This document shows positions 22,015-32,643 of a stretch of DNA of 64,000 nucleotides, piece by piece. The first letter of the stretch is position 1. Every line of letters starts with the position of its first letter. The notes below the pieces were generated by a model, which was given only the letters and a program-made list of their open reading frames with translations, was not told the origin of the DNA and ran no database searches. The DNA is from Liriodendron chinense (taxonomy: Eukaryota; Streptophyta; Magnoliopsida; Magnoliales; Magnoliaceae): positions 186,001 through 250,000 of the forward strand of contig PVNU02001303.1 of NCBI GenBank assembly GCA_003013855.2, given 5' to 3'. The position numbers and the translations under genes are program-made.

Positions 22015-22125
22015 AGCAAAGAGACGGCTCGGGTTCTTCTGGTTCGAGTTCGTCGTCTCCTTTTTCTGGGCTGAAGGGCGAGCAGGTTACACTACTGGTC
22101 TTGGGGCATATTGAGGTTGCTGAGT

Positions 22126-23370
22126 TCAGTTGTCCCCACGCGAAGCTGTCCTCTGTTCATCTGCTAACTTCTTAAGACATCTGGCGGCTAGGTGTCCGGG
22201 CTTCCCGCAGTAATAACAGTTTATACTCTCTGGAATCTGACACTGATCTGGTGCATTACGCTGAGGATAGGTCGCCCTAAATTTCTTCTCAGGAGCAGGT
22301 GGGGCATTTGGTGACGCCTTATTCTTTGGTACAGCGGGTCTGGTCTGACCATGCAGCTGTAAGTAACGTTCCGTGTCCTTTTCTGCAATCATAGCACGAT
22401 CTACTATCTTTTCGTACGAGTTGAGCTTCAGAATGCTAATCTTAGATCGTATGCTCGACCTTAATCCTTCTTGAAACTTGTGAGTTTTGTACATTGGGTC
22501 TTCTACTGTTTCAGGCATGTAACTGGCCAGTTCAGCAAATCTGTCTTCGTACTAGGCCACAGACATGTTTCCTTGTTCCAACCTGAGGAATTCTGACATC
22601 TTTTCCTTTCGATAGACCTCAAGGAAATACTTGTCATAGAACTTGATACGGAATGCTTTCCAGGTCCACTGATAATTTACCGGGGCGCACCTCTTGGTCG
22701 CTTGCCACCAGACATGTGCGGGACCCTCCAACATGTAAGCGGATAGAATCACTCTGTGATGGAGTGGGCATGCCAATGTGTCTAACTTCTTGGCTATCTG
22801 CTTGAGCCAATAATCTACCTTGATGGGGTCTGGTCCTCCAAAGAATGCATCTGGGTGCAATTTCATGAACTTTTCGATCATGATGGTTTCTTCTGGTAGC
22901 GCTAATCTTGGCTGCATAGGTGGTGGCGCTTGACTGGGCGCTAGAGGTGGCATTCGGGTCTCTAGGTTATCCTGCGGCAGAAAAGGCACTCGACTGGGTT
23001 CTGGAGGAGGTGTTTGGGTTGGTGCCTGGCTTGATGTCACTAAGGTCACGAGTCTTTCCAAGAGGGCCTGTTGTCTAGCTTGTTGTTCTTGCTGTTGTAC
23101 TTGTTGCTGATGCATCATGCCAGCCAACCGATCGAAAGCTCCGAACATGGCCTCCCACAGTTGAGGGCCAGTTGGCATTGGTGGTGGTACGGAATAAAAT
23201 CCTTGTGCTCTAGGTCCTTTCAATGGTCCGGCTTGAGGAGTTGGGGTCCCCATGGGAGTGGATTCCTGATTTGGGGCATTATTTTCAGATGGTGGGGCGA
23301 TTGTGGGGATGGAGATTACGCTTCTGTTCTTCCTTCTTGGGGCCATCGATAATTGAAAGTAAGCATTCAA
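22126..23370 (-). pseudogene. Gypsy Gag with a single premature stop
   Basis: Minus strand from ATG at 23370. A Pro/Gln-rich N-terminus is followed by the capsid domain: KFMKLHPDAFFGGPDPIKVD, YWLKQIAKKLD and FRIKFYDKYFLEVYR. TAG at 22552-22554 (expected Gln) interrupts it. The same frame resumes with YEDRFAELASYMPETVEDP and later the zinc knuckle CYYCGKPGHLAARC (CX2CX4HX4C). It ends at 22126. The length of about 415 codons is normal for a Tekay-type Gag. Confidence 0.9.
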
Positions 23371-24180
23371 ATAATTAGGAGAATAGTCCTAGGGTGAAAT
23401 TAAACCCTCAAAGTAAGCATTTTTTTTTTTTGCTCACCTTAATGAAGAGTGACTAATCTGAAATTTAGAACCTAGTTGCGTTCCTGGATTTTTATCGCTC
23501 AGCCTGGATGTCGGTTTATACTGAAATTTGAAACATTGGTAGGTTATTAGGTGGGGAACATGTCAAAATTTTATTAAGTCCAGATTCGAACTATAACTTA
23601 GGGTTCTTTCCACTTTTACCTCGAAATTCTCTGTAGATCAGCGCTGGATTTCGCAGGATCTTTCCTACTGACGGAATTTTTGTGATTTTTGTGTTCGTCA
23701 GAAAAATCTGAAAATTTTCAGAGGTATTGTAGGTTGCGTTAGGAGTCCAGAAATAAAATTTCAAAATTTTATGATTTCTAATTATTTACTTATGACAGAC
23801 TTATCATGAATAGGTCTGGAATCCTGCTTTTGGGAATAAGAATCGTTGAAAAATTAAGATTTAAACTTTCTGATAGGTATACCATATCCTAGTCAGCGAG
23901 TTTGTTGAGATAATCATGGGGAATAGATGAGATCCCCAAGGAATGAATACAAAATTGTTTTTAGAATTTCTCCTTCTCGAAGTCCTAGATTCAAGTTTCT
24001 ATGTGTAATGACTACCCTATTGATTCTAAGGGAAACCTAATGTGGGTTTCTAAGTTTGAACACTTCACACAACCATTTGTGGCATACCTAGGATGAGTGT
24101 AATTAGTCATCAAGGGGTCTATGTCCTAGGGTGAATTTATTATGTAGTGGGTTGGGTGTCACGCCCAAGGTCCCGTTTAT
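23371..24180 (-). other. 5' untranslated leader of the chromodomain Gypsy element
   Basis: AT-rich leader between the primer-binding site and gag. No frame of interest and no recognisable insertion. Confidence 0.6.
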
Positions 24181-24195
24181 GCTTTGATACCAACT
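24181..24195 (-). other. Primer-binding site of the chromodomain Gypsy element
   Basis: On the minus strand GTTGGTATCAAAGC follows the LTR end, matching the initiator-Met tRNA primer site. This fixes the minus orientation and the 5' LTR at 24196 onward. Confidence 0.8.
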
Positions 24196-24840
24196 TGTAA
24201 CGCCCCGAAGTTTCGACTCCCGTGGACAACACGATCTGTCGAGTTTCGGGTGTTAACTCCTGTGTGTTAACATTACTATTCCATACACACATACTATACT
24301 TACATGCATTCATGGCATTTAAGCAAAATGATGGGAAATAAAGATTTAATTCCATGATTTTCTACTCTAAGTTCAAAATCAAATATAAAACGTGTCTAAC
24401 AAAATGTTCATTTATTGTTTCAATAAAAGGAAACTTATTTCGAATTCAAATAATTAACTTTTCTCTACTAAAAGCAATAAATGGATCATCATCAATCTAC
24501 GTGGGCTTCATCATCCGCCATTTGCTGCAACGAACCTTCATATTCGTCCCCCTGCAAATCGGGCTCACCTAACGGATCTTTACCTGCAATGTCTAGTGGT
24601 GTTTTAAAAATACCATCCCAGGAGGACGTGAGTTACTTGCGATCAACTCAGTAAGGATCACCAATTAAAACTATTATAATAATATCCAAACAATGCAGAT
24701 ATCAAACAAAACATGCAAAAAGAAATATCTTGATTAATGCTATGCATGAAATGCGTGCTCTAGTTCAGGCACCCTGACTAATGAGACGGGCTCACTCCAC
24801 TCTTCTCACCAGTCACTAGCAACCAGAGGTTCTAGTTAGG
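24196..24840 (-). repeat. 5' LTR of the chromodomain Gypsy element, left piece
   Basis: Matches 10087-10739 of the partner LTR and stops at TTCTAGTTAGG, where Copia LTR sequence begins. The LTR resumes at 30173. The partner segment 10740-11246 (about 507 bp) is missing here. Confidence 0.87.
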
Positions 24841-26257
24841 ACGGAGGTTTTAAATGAGGTTCACCTCTCAACCTTTACACACAGAGGTTTTATCGGTTCA
24901 CCTCTCAACCGTCACCGGAGTTTTGAACCAAGGGCTAACTCTCAACCCAATCGCACGTATACTCCCGTGTCGGAGGCTCCCCCTTGGAGACTTAGTTTAG
25001 GCCCGGCTGACGGACCAAGGAACGGCTAACGTCCCTAAGACGAGCTTGACAAACAAACTCAAATTGGACTCTCAAATGAGACAACTTACTTGTCGGATGA
25101 GCCCCTTGTTTAGCGCCGTAATGGGTTGCTTGATCTCCGCTCTCCCGTGCTTCAATCAGCTTCCCTTTGCTCCCTTGATCGTGTCGCCGTTGCGTCGCCA
25201 ATGCCTCAGCCACATTCGATCAAACACCTTGCATGCGATGCCTTGAAATGCCCAAGGTGCTAGGAGGATGGGTGAATCTCATACATGGAATGTGTAGGTT
25301 GTTCCAACTAGGAGATTCACCTAGAGAGTCTTCTAGAGGTCTTGGACAAAGGATATACCTATGTGGAATAGTGTCACTCCTCTAGATTTGAGAGAGGAAT
25401 CAAGTCATCTCTTGATAGCATTTGAATGCCCATACTTGTGTTTGAAACACAAGGGATATGACTTGAAAACCTCCTCTTTGAGGCCCCAAAAGATGTACAA
25501 GATAAGTGTGGAATGGGCTCTCAAAAACTTCTCTCCGCTTGCCCAAGAATAGAGCACCATATATATAGAAAAGAGGCTCCAACGGTCATAAAACGGCCAT
25601 AAAACGGCCTGCCCCGACCGGTCATGACCGGTCGGACTCCCCTGCTGAAGAACCTCAAATGTATAGGCCACATATATGGGCCGACCGGTCATGACCGGTC
25701 GGACCCCCTTACTGGATTGCCTAAACACTGCAGGCCGACCGGTCATGACCGGTCGGCGCTCCTTGCTGGATGAAGGAAATCCTCCAGGCCGACCGGTCAT
25801 GACCGGTCGGCCATACTTGCTGGCCACCATGATATGAAAACGGCCGACCGGTCATGACCGGTCGGCTGGCCATTGTATAAAGCAGCAAGGCTGCTGGCCG
25901 ACCGGTCATGACCGGTCGGACCAGCCTGGTTCTCCCCACATACAAGCTGCACTCTACAATCTTCAGCCTGTACATAAAGTCCTAGGAAAGGTTGATCAAA
26001 TGGGACACCTAGGGCCTATCAATGATGCCTAAAGGGTTCTAAATATGGTCAAGGTCATCAAGAATACAAAGGGGATAGGTTTTGGTCGAGGTTAAGGCAC
26101 CAAGGCATCTCATTTACCTGAATCTTCTTCCTTGATGCGACTGGACGTCTTGAGTCTTCTTTCTTCGTCTTTATTGGGCTCAACCGACACAAGACTCACA
26201 GCTGTAAGTGATTGACAAACAAGGTGCACTAGTATGCCACGAAAAAGTGCACTAACA
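24841..26257 (-). repeat. Left LTR of the gag-only Copia, truncated
   Basis: Matches 28759-30172 almost perfectly and lacks the equivalent of 28234-28758. The plus-strand junction reads TAGTTAGG|ACGGAGG. Confidence 0.9.
25614..25919. promoter_or_regulatory. Palindrome array in U3, left LTR (6 copies)
   Basis: Six perfect copies of a 22-bp palindrome, half-site CCGACCGGTCA followed by its exact reverse complement, starting at 25614, 25681, 25735, 25789, 25844 and 25898. Spacing is about 54 bp, apart from the first interval of 67. Spacers share a faint core (CTTGCTGG) but have diverged. The array lies about 50 bp upstream, in the minus direction of transcription, of a TATA box (plus-strand CATATATATAG, 25558-25568). 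A regulatory role is inferred. Confidence 0.85.
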
Positions 26258-27074
26258 ATCTCCCCCTTTGTCAATTACTTACAAAAACTTAACCTACCAA
26301 AACAAATTACATGTTCAAGATATTACAAAGATAAAACATAAAATACAGGACTCTTGACATGACTAAACTAAGCTGCTCCTCTTCAGTTTGCTCCCCCACA
26401 ACCTGTCAATCCCTGCATCACAAAACATAGCAAACTCGTTTTGGTGGGATGTGATCTTTCTCCCCCTTTTTGTTAGCAATTGACAAACTATTCTCTCCCC
26501 CTTAATGATACACCAATGAAGTTTAAGGTAAGAGGAGATAGTGTGTCGCAGTTATAACTATAAGCACATGCTAGAATGAGAGTATAGGGTGCATGAATCA
26601 TAAATACATGGAGCAAGCTAAGAAACATGATTAACAAGAACTGTAACTATTCAGGCAAGATTAATCATGCAATTGGTCAAGGATATACATTTGCAATGAA
26701 GCACAAAGGGCTTATAGCCCAATCAACCATCCTCCCCTAGGGTATATCACGACCAATACTAAGCAAAGATTAGCATACATGAAGCATAAAACTCAAGATG
26801 GTTAGCTAATCTAAGCAGGATGATAATCTAGCAAGCAAATGTAATAATACAAACACTGCTAAATCATCAAAATTTGGGCGAATGAGGCTTGAATCCTCTG
26901 ATTTGCCCATATACACAGAAATGAGGCTGAAATCCTCAGATTTTCCAATAAAAGCAAAACTAGCTACCCTCTCTTACCATGATGAGATTAAAAAAAAAAC
27001 CAAAGGGTAGCAAAGTTCCACAACACCCTCATAAAATGTAGCATGAGGTGAGGGGTTGAGAACACCTTCTTCTC
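26258..27074 (-). other. 3' non-coding internal region of the gag-only Copia
   Basis: Contains the polypurine tract (minus-strand AAAGGGGGAGAT, 26258-26272) next to the LTR. The rest is AT-rich without any pol-related frame. Confidence 0.65.
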
Positions 27075-28160
27075 CTAGAAGGGATAGCGGTTGGGATCCC
27101 CTCTTAGATAATCTGGTAGAGGGGTCGTGATGGAGGCCGAGAGAGCAAGATCTTTATGTTGGCTCTCATCATCAGATTCGGACTCCTCCGTATCATCCCA
27201 AGTAGCAGCCATTGCCTTTTTTCCTTTCGGTTTAGGCCCTTCCGGACATTCCGGGGCAATATGGCCACGACGACCGCAACCGTAACAACGGACGGATGAA
27301 GGTATGGATGATTTTCCTGAACGTTTATCACCCTTCTTGTCCTTCTTGTCACGGCTATTCCCTCTATCAAATTTGAGGAATCTCTTAAATTTTTTGTTCA
27401 ATAGTTCTTCCTCATCATCCTCATCATCGCTATCATCCTCCGTCTCACTTTTGATTTTCTTGTGTCTGTGAGAGGACTTAAAGGCGATGTTTTTCCTTCT
27501 AGAGGGGGCTTTAAAGCCTAGCTCAAAGGTTTGTAGGGAACCTATGAGTTCTTCAACTTTCATTGTGTTTAGATCCCTACACTCTTCAATGGTGGTGACT
27601 TTAGAAGAGAACCGTTCCGGAAGAGATCTCAGAATTTTCCTACAAAGCCTATGTTCCGGAACCGGATCCCCTAAGCCCCACATATCATTTGTGATTTTGT
27701 TCAGTTTGGTATAAAATTCAGTAAACGTTTCATCCTCCTCCATAGTAATATTTTCGAAGAGAGTGGAGAGGCGCTGGAGTTTAGAATTTTTAACAACATT
27801 TGTTCCTTCATGGGTAACTTCCAGAATATCCCATGCTTGTTTACTGGTAGTGCAATTTTGGATCCGACCAAATTCTTCTCTTGATACTGAACAAAATATG
27901 GCATTCAGGCCTTTGGCATTATTAATACGTTGAGCTTTTTCATGAGCAGTCCACAATGCCTTGTCTTTTGGCCTGAGAACATCCGGCTCACCCTCCTTAG
28001 AAATAGTAACCATTGGGGGTTCATATCCAAAATCAACCATGTCCCTCACATCCGAATCAATGGATTCCAAGAAGATGCGCATTCGGGCTTTCCAATATGG
28101 ATAATTTGACCCATCAAAGAAAGGAGGCTTAGTGACGGATGAAGAGTCCTCTCTGGACAT
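27075..28160 (-). CDS. Copia Gag, intact (361 aa)
   Basis: Starts MSREDSSSVTKPPFFDGSNY at 28160, the usual Copia Gag N-terminus, with YPYWKARMRIFLESID. Capsid motifs follow (KQAWDILEVTHEGTN, KLQRLSTLFENITMEEDET, EFYTKLNKITNDMWGLG and ILRSLPERF). A charged linker rich in Asp/Glu/Lys comes next, then the zinc knuckle CYGCGRRGHIAPEC near residue 295, and an acidic tail. No stop or frameshift is visible across the whole frame. Gag would package its RNA in cytoplasmic particles. With no pol, function depends on helper elements. This is the best preserved long retroelement frame in the window, in keeping with near-identical LTRs. Confidence 0.9.
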   Translation of the reverse strand: MSREDSSSVTKPPFFDGSNYPYWKARMRIFLESIDSDVRDMVDFGYEPPMVTISKEGEPDVLRPKDKALWTAHEKAQRINNAKGLNAIFCSVSREEFGRIQNCTTSKQAWDILEVTHEGTNVVKNSKLQRLSTLFENITMEEDETFTEFYTKLNKITNDMWGLGDPVPEHRLCRKILRSLPERFSSKVTTIEECRDLNTMKVEELIGSLQTFELGFKAPSRRKNIAFKSSHRHKKIKSETEDDSDDEDDEEELLNKKFKRFLKFDRGNSRDKKDKKGDKRSGKSSIPSSVRCYGCGRRGHIAPECPEGPKPKGKKAMAATWDDTEESESDDESQHKDLALSASITTPLPDYLRGDPNRYPF

Positions 28161-28214
28161 ATTTTCAAGTTTCTCTTTAGGATCTACCTCTAGGCAATTA
28201 AGCCCTTAAAGAGG

Positions 28215-28233
28215 AACCCGCTTTGATACCAAC
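28215..28233 (-). other. Primer-binding site of the gag-only Copia
   Basis: Minus strand GTTGGTATCAAAGCGGG abuts the LTR end CAATTTCA, a Met-tRNA type primer site. Confidence 0.8.
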
Positions 28234-30172
28234 TGAAATTGCAGTTTTACCGCTAGTAGAGAGATACTTGGAGATATGTCTATGGACCTAGAGGGGTGTT
28301 GAATAGGACCTTTTTGAAAATCTTTTCGCCTACTAATACAATTCAACAAAATAAGCGTTATAAGCAAGAACACCTCAGCTTCCAAGCCTTGGTGGGTCCA
28401 ATCAAATAGACTAGCAAGGGTTAAGCAATAATCAAACCTAGTCTAAGCATGCATAGGTAAGAAAATGATTCAACTAATAAAGCTTCTTTCCTATGCAACT
28501 TGTGTAGACTTATGAGAGTGGATCAATGAGCTCAAGTCTACACAAGTAGTGAAGGTACATCTTGTGTGAGGATGCCTAAAAGGTGCCTAGCATGCATTCA
28601 TATCAATCATTCATAATTAAGCAATTTAAACTAACAATGCAAAGATAGAATGTGCTCAAGAACAATCACAAACACAAGGATGTATAGTGGTTCGACTACG
28701 TGTCTACTCCACTCCCGGTTCAAGTACTCAACCCCTTTGAGCACACCGGCATTCACTAACGGAGGTTTTAAATGAGGTTCACCTCTCAACCTTTACACAC
28801 AGAGGTTTTATCGGTTCACCTCTCAACCGTCACCGGAGTTTTGAACCAAGGGCTAACTCTCAACCCAATCGCACGTATACTCCCGTGTCGGAGGCTCCCC
28901 CTTGGAGACTTAGTTTAGGCCCGGCTGACGGACCAAGGAACGGCTAACGTCCCTAAGACGAGCTTGACAAACAAACTCAAATTGGACTCTCAAATGAGAC
29001 AACTTACTTGTCGGATGAGCCCCTTGTTTAGCGCCGTAATGGGTTGCTTGATCTCCGCTCTCCCGTGCTTCAATCAGCTTCCCTTTGCTCCCTTGATCGT
29101 GTCGCCGTTGCGTCGCCAATGCCTCAGCCACATTCGATCAAACACCTTGCATGCGATGCCTTGAAATGCCCAAGGTGCTAGGAGGATGGGTGAATCTCAT
29201 ACATGGAATGTGTAGGTTGTTCCAACTAGGAGATTCACCTAGAGAGTCTTCTAGAGGTCTTGGACAAAGGATATACCTATGTGGAATAGTGTCACTCCTC
29301 TAGATTTGAGAGAGGAATCAAGTCATCTCTTGATAGCATTTGAATGCCCATACTTGTGTTTGAAACACAAGGGATATGACTCGAAAACCTCCTCTTTGAG
29401 GCCCCAAAAGATGTACAAGATAAGTGTGGAATGGGCTCTCAAAAACTTCTCTCCGCTTGCCCAAGAATAGAGCACCATATATATAGAAAAGAGGCTCCAA
29501 CGGTCATAAAACGGCCATAAAACGGCCTGCCCCGACCGGTCATGACCGGTCGGACTCCCCTGCTGAAGAACCTCAAATGTATAGGCCACATATATGGGCC
29601 GACCGGTCATGACCGGTCGGACCCCCTTACTGGATTGCCTAAACACTGCAGGCCGACCGGTCATGACCGGTCGGCGCTCCTTGCTGGATGAAGGAAATCC
29701 TCCAGGCCGACCGGTCATGACCGGTCGGCCATACTTGCCCACCATGATATGAAAACGGCCGACCGGTCATGACCGGTCGGCTGGCCATTGTATAAAGCAG
29801 CAAGGCTGCTGGCCGACCGGTCATGACCGGTCGGACCAGCCTGGTTCTCCCCACATACAAGCTGCACTCTACAATCTTCAGCCTGTACATAAAGTCCTAG
29901 GAAAGGTTGATCAAATGGGACACCTAGGGCCTATCAATGATGCCTAAAGGGTTCTAAATATGGTCAAGGTCATCAAGAATACAAAGGGGATAGGTTTTGG
30001 TCGAGGTTAAGGCACCAAGGCATCTCATTTACCTGAATCTTCTTCCTTGATGCGACTGGACGTCTTGAGTCTTCTTTCTTCGTCTTTATTGGGCTCAACC
30101 GACACAAGACTCACAGCTGTAAGTGATTGACAAACAAGGTGCACTAGTATGCCACGAAAAAGTGCACTAACA
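28234..30172 (-). repeat. Right LTR of the gag-only Copia, complete
   Basis: 1939 bp, plus-strand ends TGAAATTGCAG and GTGCACTAACA. It contains the second copy of the palindrome array (starts 29532, 29599, 29653, 29707, 29759 and 29813) and a TATA box near 29476-29486. Confidence 0.9.
29532..29834. promoter_or_regulatory. Palindrome array in U3, right LTR (6 copies)
   Basis: The same six 22-bp palindromes as 25614-25919, all perfect. One spacer (between copies 4 and 5) is 3 bp shorter than in the left LTR. Confidence 0.85.
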
Positions 30173-30871
30173 GCATGGTGCATACATAATCTCATATACA
30201 CATGTGAACAGGCATATTGAAGCATGTTGCATACATATTCGTATATACACATGTAAATCAATCATCATTCTTTCCTTAACCCTCAGATCTGACATACAAT
30301 CTATATAAAACGAAATTTCAGCAATTAATGTCAAATATATTCATCAATACACGATTTCATAAAGGATTCACAATCATTCATGTTTTCAAGTAACATACAA
30401 TAAACCATAACAATAAGACACAATTCGACACATCATGCGATATTGCTGTAATTAGGCTTAAAAAAAATCCTCACCTTAGAATTCAATGACATGATCTATA
30501 GATAGTGTGCACATCCTCTAGATCCTAAACTTAATGTAATTGTGGAAACACACGCTTAGGGATTATTTCAGCATGATATTCAATGATATGGTCATCTAAG
30601 GTTAGATCCATCAAAATGTTAGAGGGTAGGCTGTCTATAAGGGACAAATATCATAGAAACTGGGGCCTGCCTCTTAGAAATCCGGATGCCGGCTGAGTCG
30701 ACTCGGTTTGGCTCGGTTGCTTTCTTCCCTGCCTCTCTTTCTTCTTCCTTTCTTCTTCCTTTCTCTTTTATCTCCATTCCTCCTCCTTCTCCTTCCCTGG
30801 CCGGAGTCCAGCAACAGTCGTCCAGCGACGACCGTTCCGCAGCAACTGTCCAGCGGCAGCCGGCCTTCCTA

Positions 30872-30934
<63 letters not shown>

Positions 30935-31952
30935 ATGGCCTCTCTTTCTCTCTCTCTGACGGCTTCTCTCTCTCTCTCTGACGATCATGGAGGCTGCAGA
31001 GAAGAAAAAAAGATTTTATGTAGCTCTGGTTAGGGTTCGGAGGAAGCTTTTAGGTTCCGGTTCCGTACTTCACAAGGAAACGACTAGAAATTCGGATCTC
31101 TCTACACACCGGTCCCTTACGCATGAGGACCGTCCATAGTGAAGGGAGGGTCCACAAGAAGGTTTTAGATGTGGTCTCATGAGCCCATGCAGAGTAACGG
31201 ATCAGGTCTTGATCCTTCTTCTATCGAACGGTGGTTTGGAGCGGGCCGTACAGGTGACGGTCGGCGAAGATTTTCAGAATGACTATGTTTGGCTGGCCCA
31301 CGAGTCGAATGGACGGAGTGGATTTGGTAGCGGGGTCCACTGGAGGGCCAACATGGAGCCCACAGACGGACAGCGCCATCCGCTGTAGCTGCGGAACGAA
31401 GAAGACGGAGGGGGAGGTTGGCGCGTCGTGCGCACGCGGTACGAAGACCGCGTGCCACCGCTGCCCCCTACACACATGGTCCACTGGTGTGGATCTAGGC
31501 GATCTTCTCCGTCCAGAATGTCGGCAATGTAAAATTAGTCGTTGGCCAGAAATTTGAGACAGATCCAAGTTAAGGTGGGTCATTTAGGGTCCGATTTCTA
31601 ATTAGGGCATTTGCACAATGATTGGGGAGCTGATTTTCGACGTGTACGGTTGTTTTGTGTTAGATAGGCCATACACTAAGTTTAGGCTAAAAAATGATTG
31701 TGGAAACTGGGTTACTTAAATGGTGGGGTTTTAATAGTGGCATTTTCGTAATTTTTCGAAAACGGTAAGTTTAACAAAATCCAGCCATTCTGGACCATTT
31801 TTTAGGTTAATTTGAGCAACTTTTATAATGGGCCCGCCTTAGATTCCCTACCGTTGATTAGATATAAACCTCTCAAGATCAAAGGCTAAAAAAAAATAAT
31901 TAAAATTCAAAATAAAATAAAAAATTATACAGAGAAAATACAGGGTGTTACA
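30173..31952 (-). repeat. 5' LTR of the chromodomain Gypsy element, right piece
   Basis: Resumes at GCATGGTGCATAC, matching 11247-13007 of the partner LTR, and ends GGGTGTTACA before the TGACT duplication. Contains a CT microsatellite (30872-30931). Confidence 0.88.
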
Positions 31953-32080
31953 TGACTGATTAATGCACCAGCTCAATCTATATAAGTAAAGCCATCTCAT
32001 TGATGGCTAGGATGTCAGCTGAAACTCTTCAAAGAAATTAAATGGGAACTGAAATTACAGTGGAAGCATATGAGACCTAC

Positions 32081-32248
32081 ATCAATGAAAAGCTTCTCTA
32101 GACAAGGACATGGACAGTTTCTGAAGAAGCTATATGTGCTGGCCAGATAACCATCAGGACACCAATCCATCAACAGCTGCAATTCTTGCAAATTGTGGAA
32201 TGTAACAGGGAAACCTTCAGGTCTATAATCCTCCGCAAAACGTACATG
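32081..32248 (-). pseudogene. F-box/FBD/LRR gene copy 1: internal exon
   Basis: Minus strand from a CTGCACAG acceptor reads HVRFAEDYRPEGFPVTFHNL, QELQLLMDWCPDGYLASTY and SFFRNCPCPCLEKLFID. It then meets a GTAGGT donor, a 168-bp (56-codon) in-phase exon typical of plant F-box/LRR/FBD genes between the LRR exon and the FBD exon. The next exon in order is 8569-8900, on the far side of the 21.9-kb Gypsy nest. The exon itself has no stop. Confidence 0.75.
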
Positions 32249-32422
32249 CTGTGCAGATCAAAAGAAAGACTTTAGCAACATAAAAGTCACATTATTAAAG
32301 AGTTGTGCTATGCCAAACATGCACCTCTCTGCACCATATATCAGTTGGGTCCCACTGTTTAGATGACTTGGCCAAAAATCCGGGCAGGTCCACTCATTAG
32401 CATTTTTCTTGTTTCCCTTTTC

Positions 32423-32439
<17 letters not shown>

Positions 32440-32453
<14 letters not shown>

Positions 32454-32462
32454 TTTTTTTTT
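32440..32462. repeat. T-rich tract in intron
   Basis: Poly-T run in the intron between the two upstream exons of F-box copy 1. The equivalent intron of copy 2 also carries a poly-T run near 36756-36772. Confidence 0.7.
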
Positions 32463-32643
32463 GAGCCGATGTTTCATACATTTGAAGCCCAGTGACAGTC
32501 CAACGGACTGATTTTCAGCCAGGACATCTACAAGGTGGGGCCCACCTGATGTGGATCAATTTCCTACAAACACTTGTTGAGGTTCCAGTGACACAACTCA
32601 AAAGTGTTAAGAATTTCATAGAAGAGTAGGAATGAACATATAC

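Larger units (their letters stand above)
24841..30172 (-). mobile_element. Gag-only Copia element (TR-GAG type) nested in an LTR
   Basis: The right LTR is complete (28234-30172, minus-strand termini TGTTAGTGC...CAATTTCA). The left LTR is truncated (24841-26257). The internal part (26258-28233, about 2 kb) holds only a gag frame, a Met-tRNA primer site and a polypurine tract. There is no protease, integrase, RT or RNase H. The overlapping LTR parts (1417 versus 1414 bp) appear to differ by about one substitution and one 3-bp indel, so insertion was recent. Elements with LTRs plus gag only are known in plants as TR-GAGs and must be mobilised by another element's pol. Confidence 0.88.
10087..31952 (-). 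mobile_element. Chromodomain Ty3/Gypsy element (Tekay/Del-like) with two nested insertions
   Basis: Complete insertion on the minus strand. The 5-bp duplication TGACT flanks it (10082-10086 and 31953-31957). LTRs are 10087-13007 (2921 bp, 3' LTR) and 24196-31952 (interrupted, 5' LTR), starting TGTAACACCCC and ending GGGGCATTACA on the minus strand. Between them lie, in order, primer-binding site, gag, protease, RT, RNase H, integrase and chromodomain: the Ty3/Gypsy order. A Tat-like element (13692-19295) sits in the integrase gene and a gag-only Copia element (24841-30172) in the right LTR. Many stops and frameshifts make it inactive. By eye the LTRs differ by roughly 9% in a sampled stretch, so it is old. 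Confidence 0.92.

Noticed and set aside
25614..25919. CRISPR-like array: identical 22-bp repeats with regular 54-bp period and differing spacers
   Set aside because: The context is a plant retrotransposon LTR. The array is present in both LTRs with the same spacers, the spacers are related to each other, and there are no cas genes.
25405..25975. Frames with repeated RPVMTGRP or TGHDRSA words (also 29323-29890 and 52843-53115)
   Set aside because: Translation of the DNA palindrome. The two LTR copies differ by a 3-bp indel, and there is no start context or domain.
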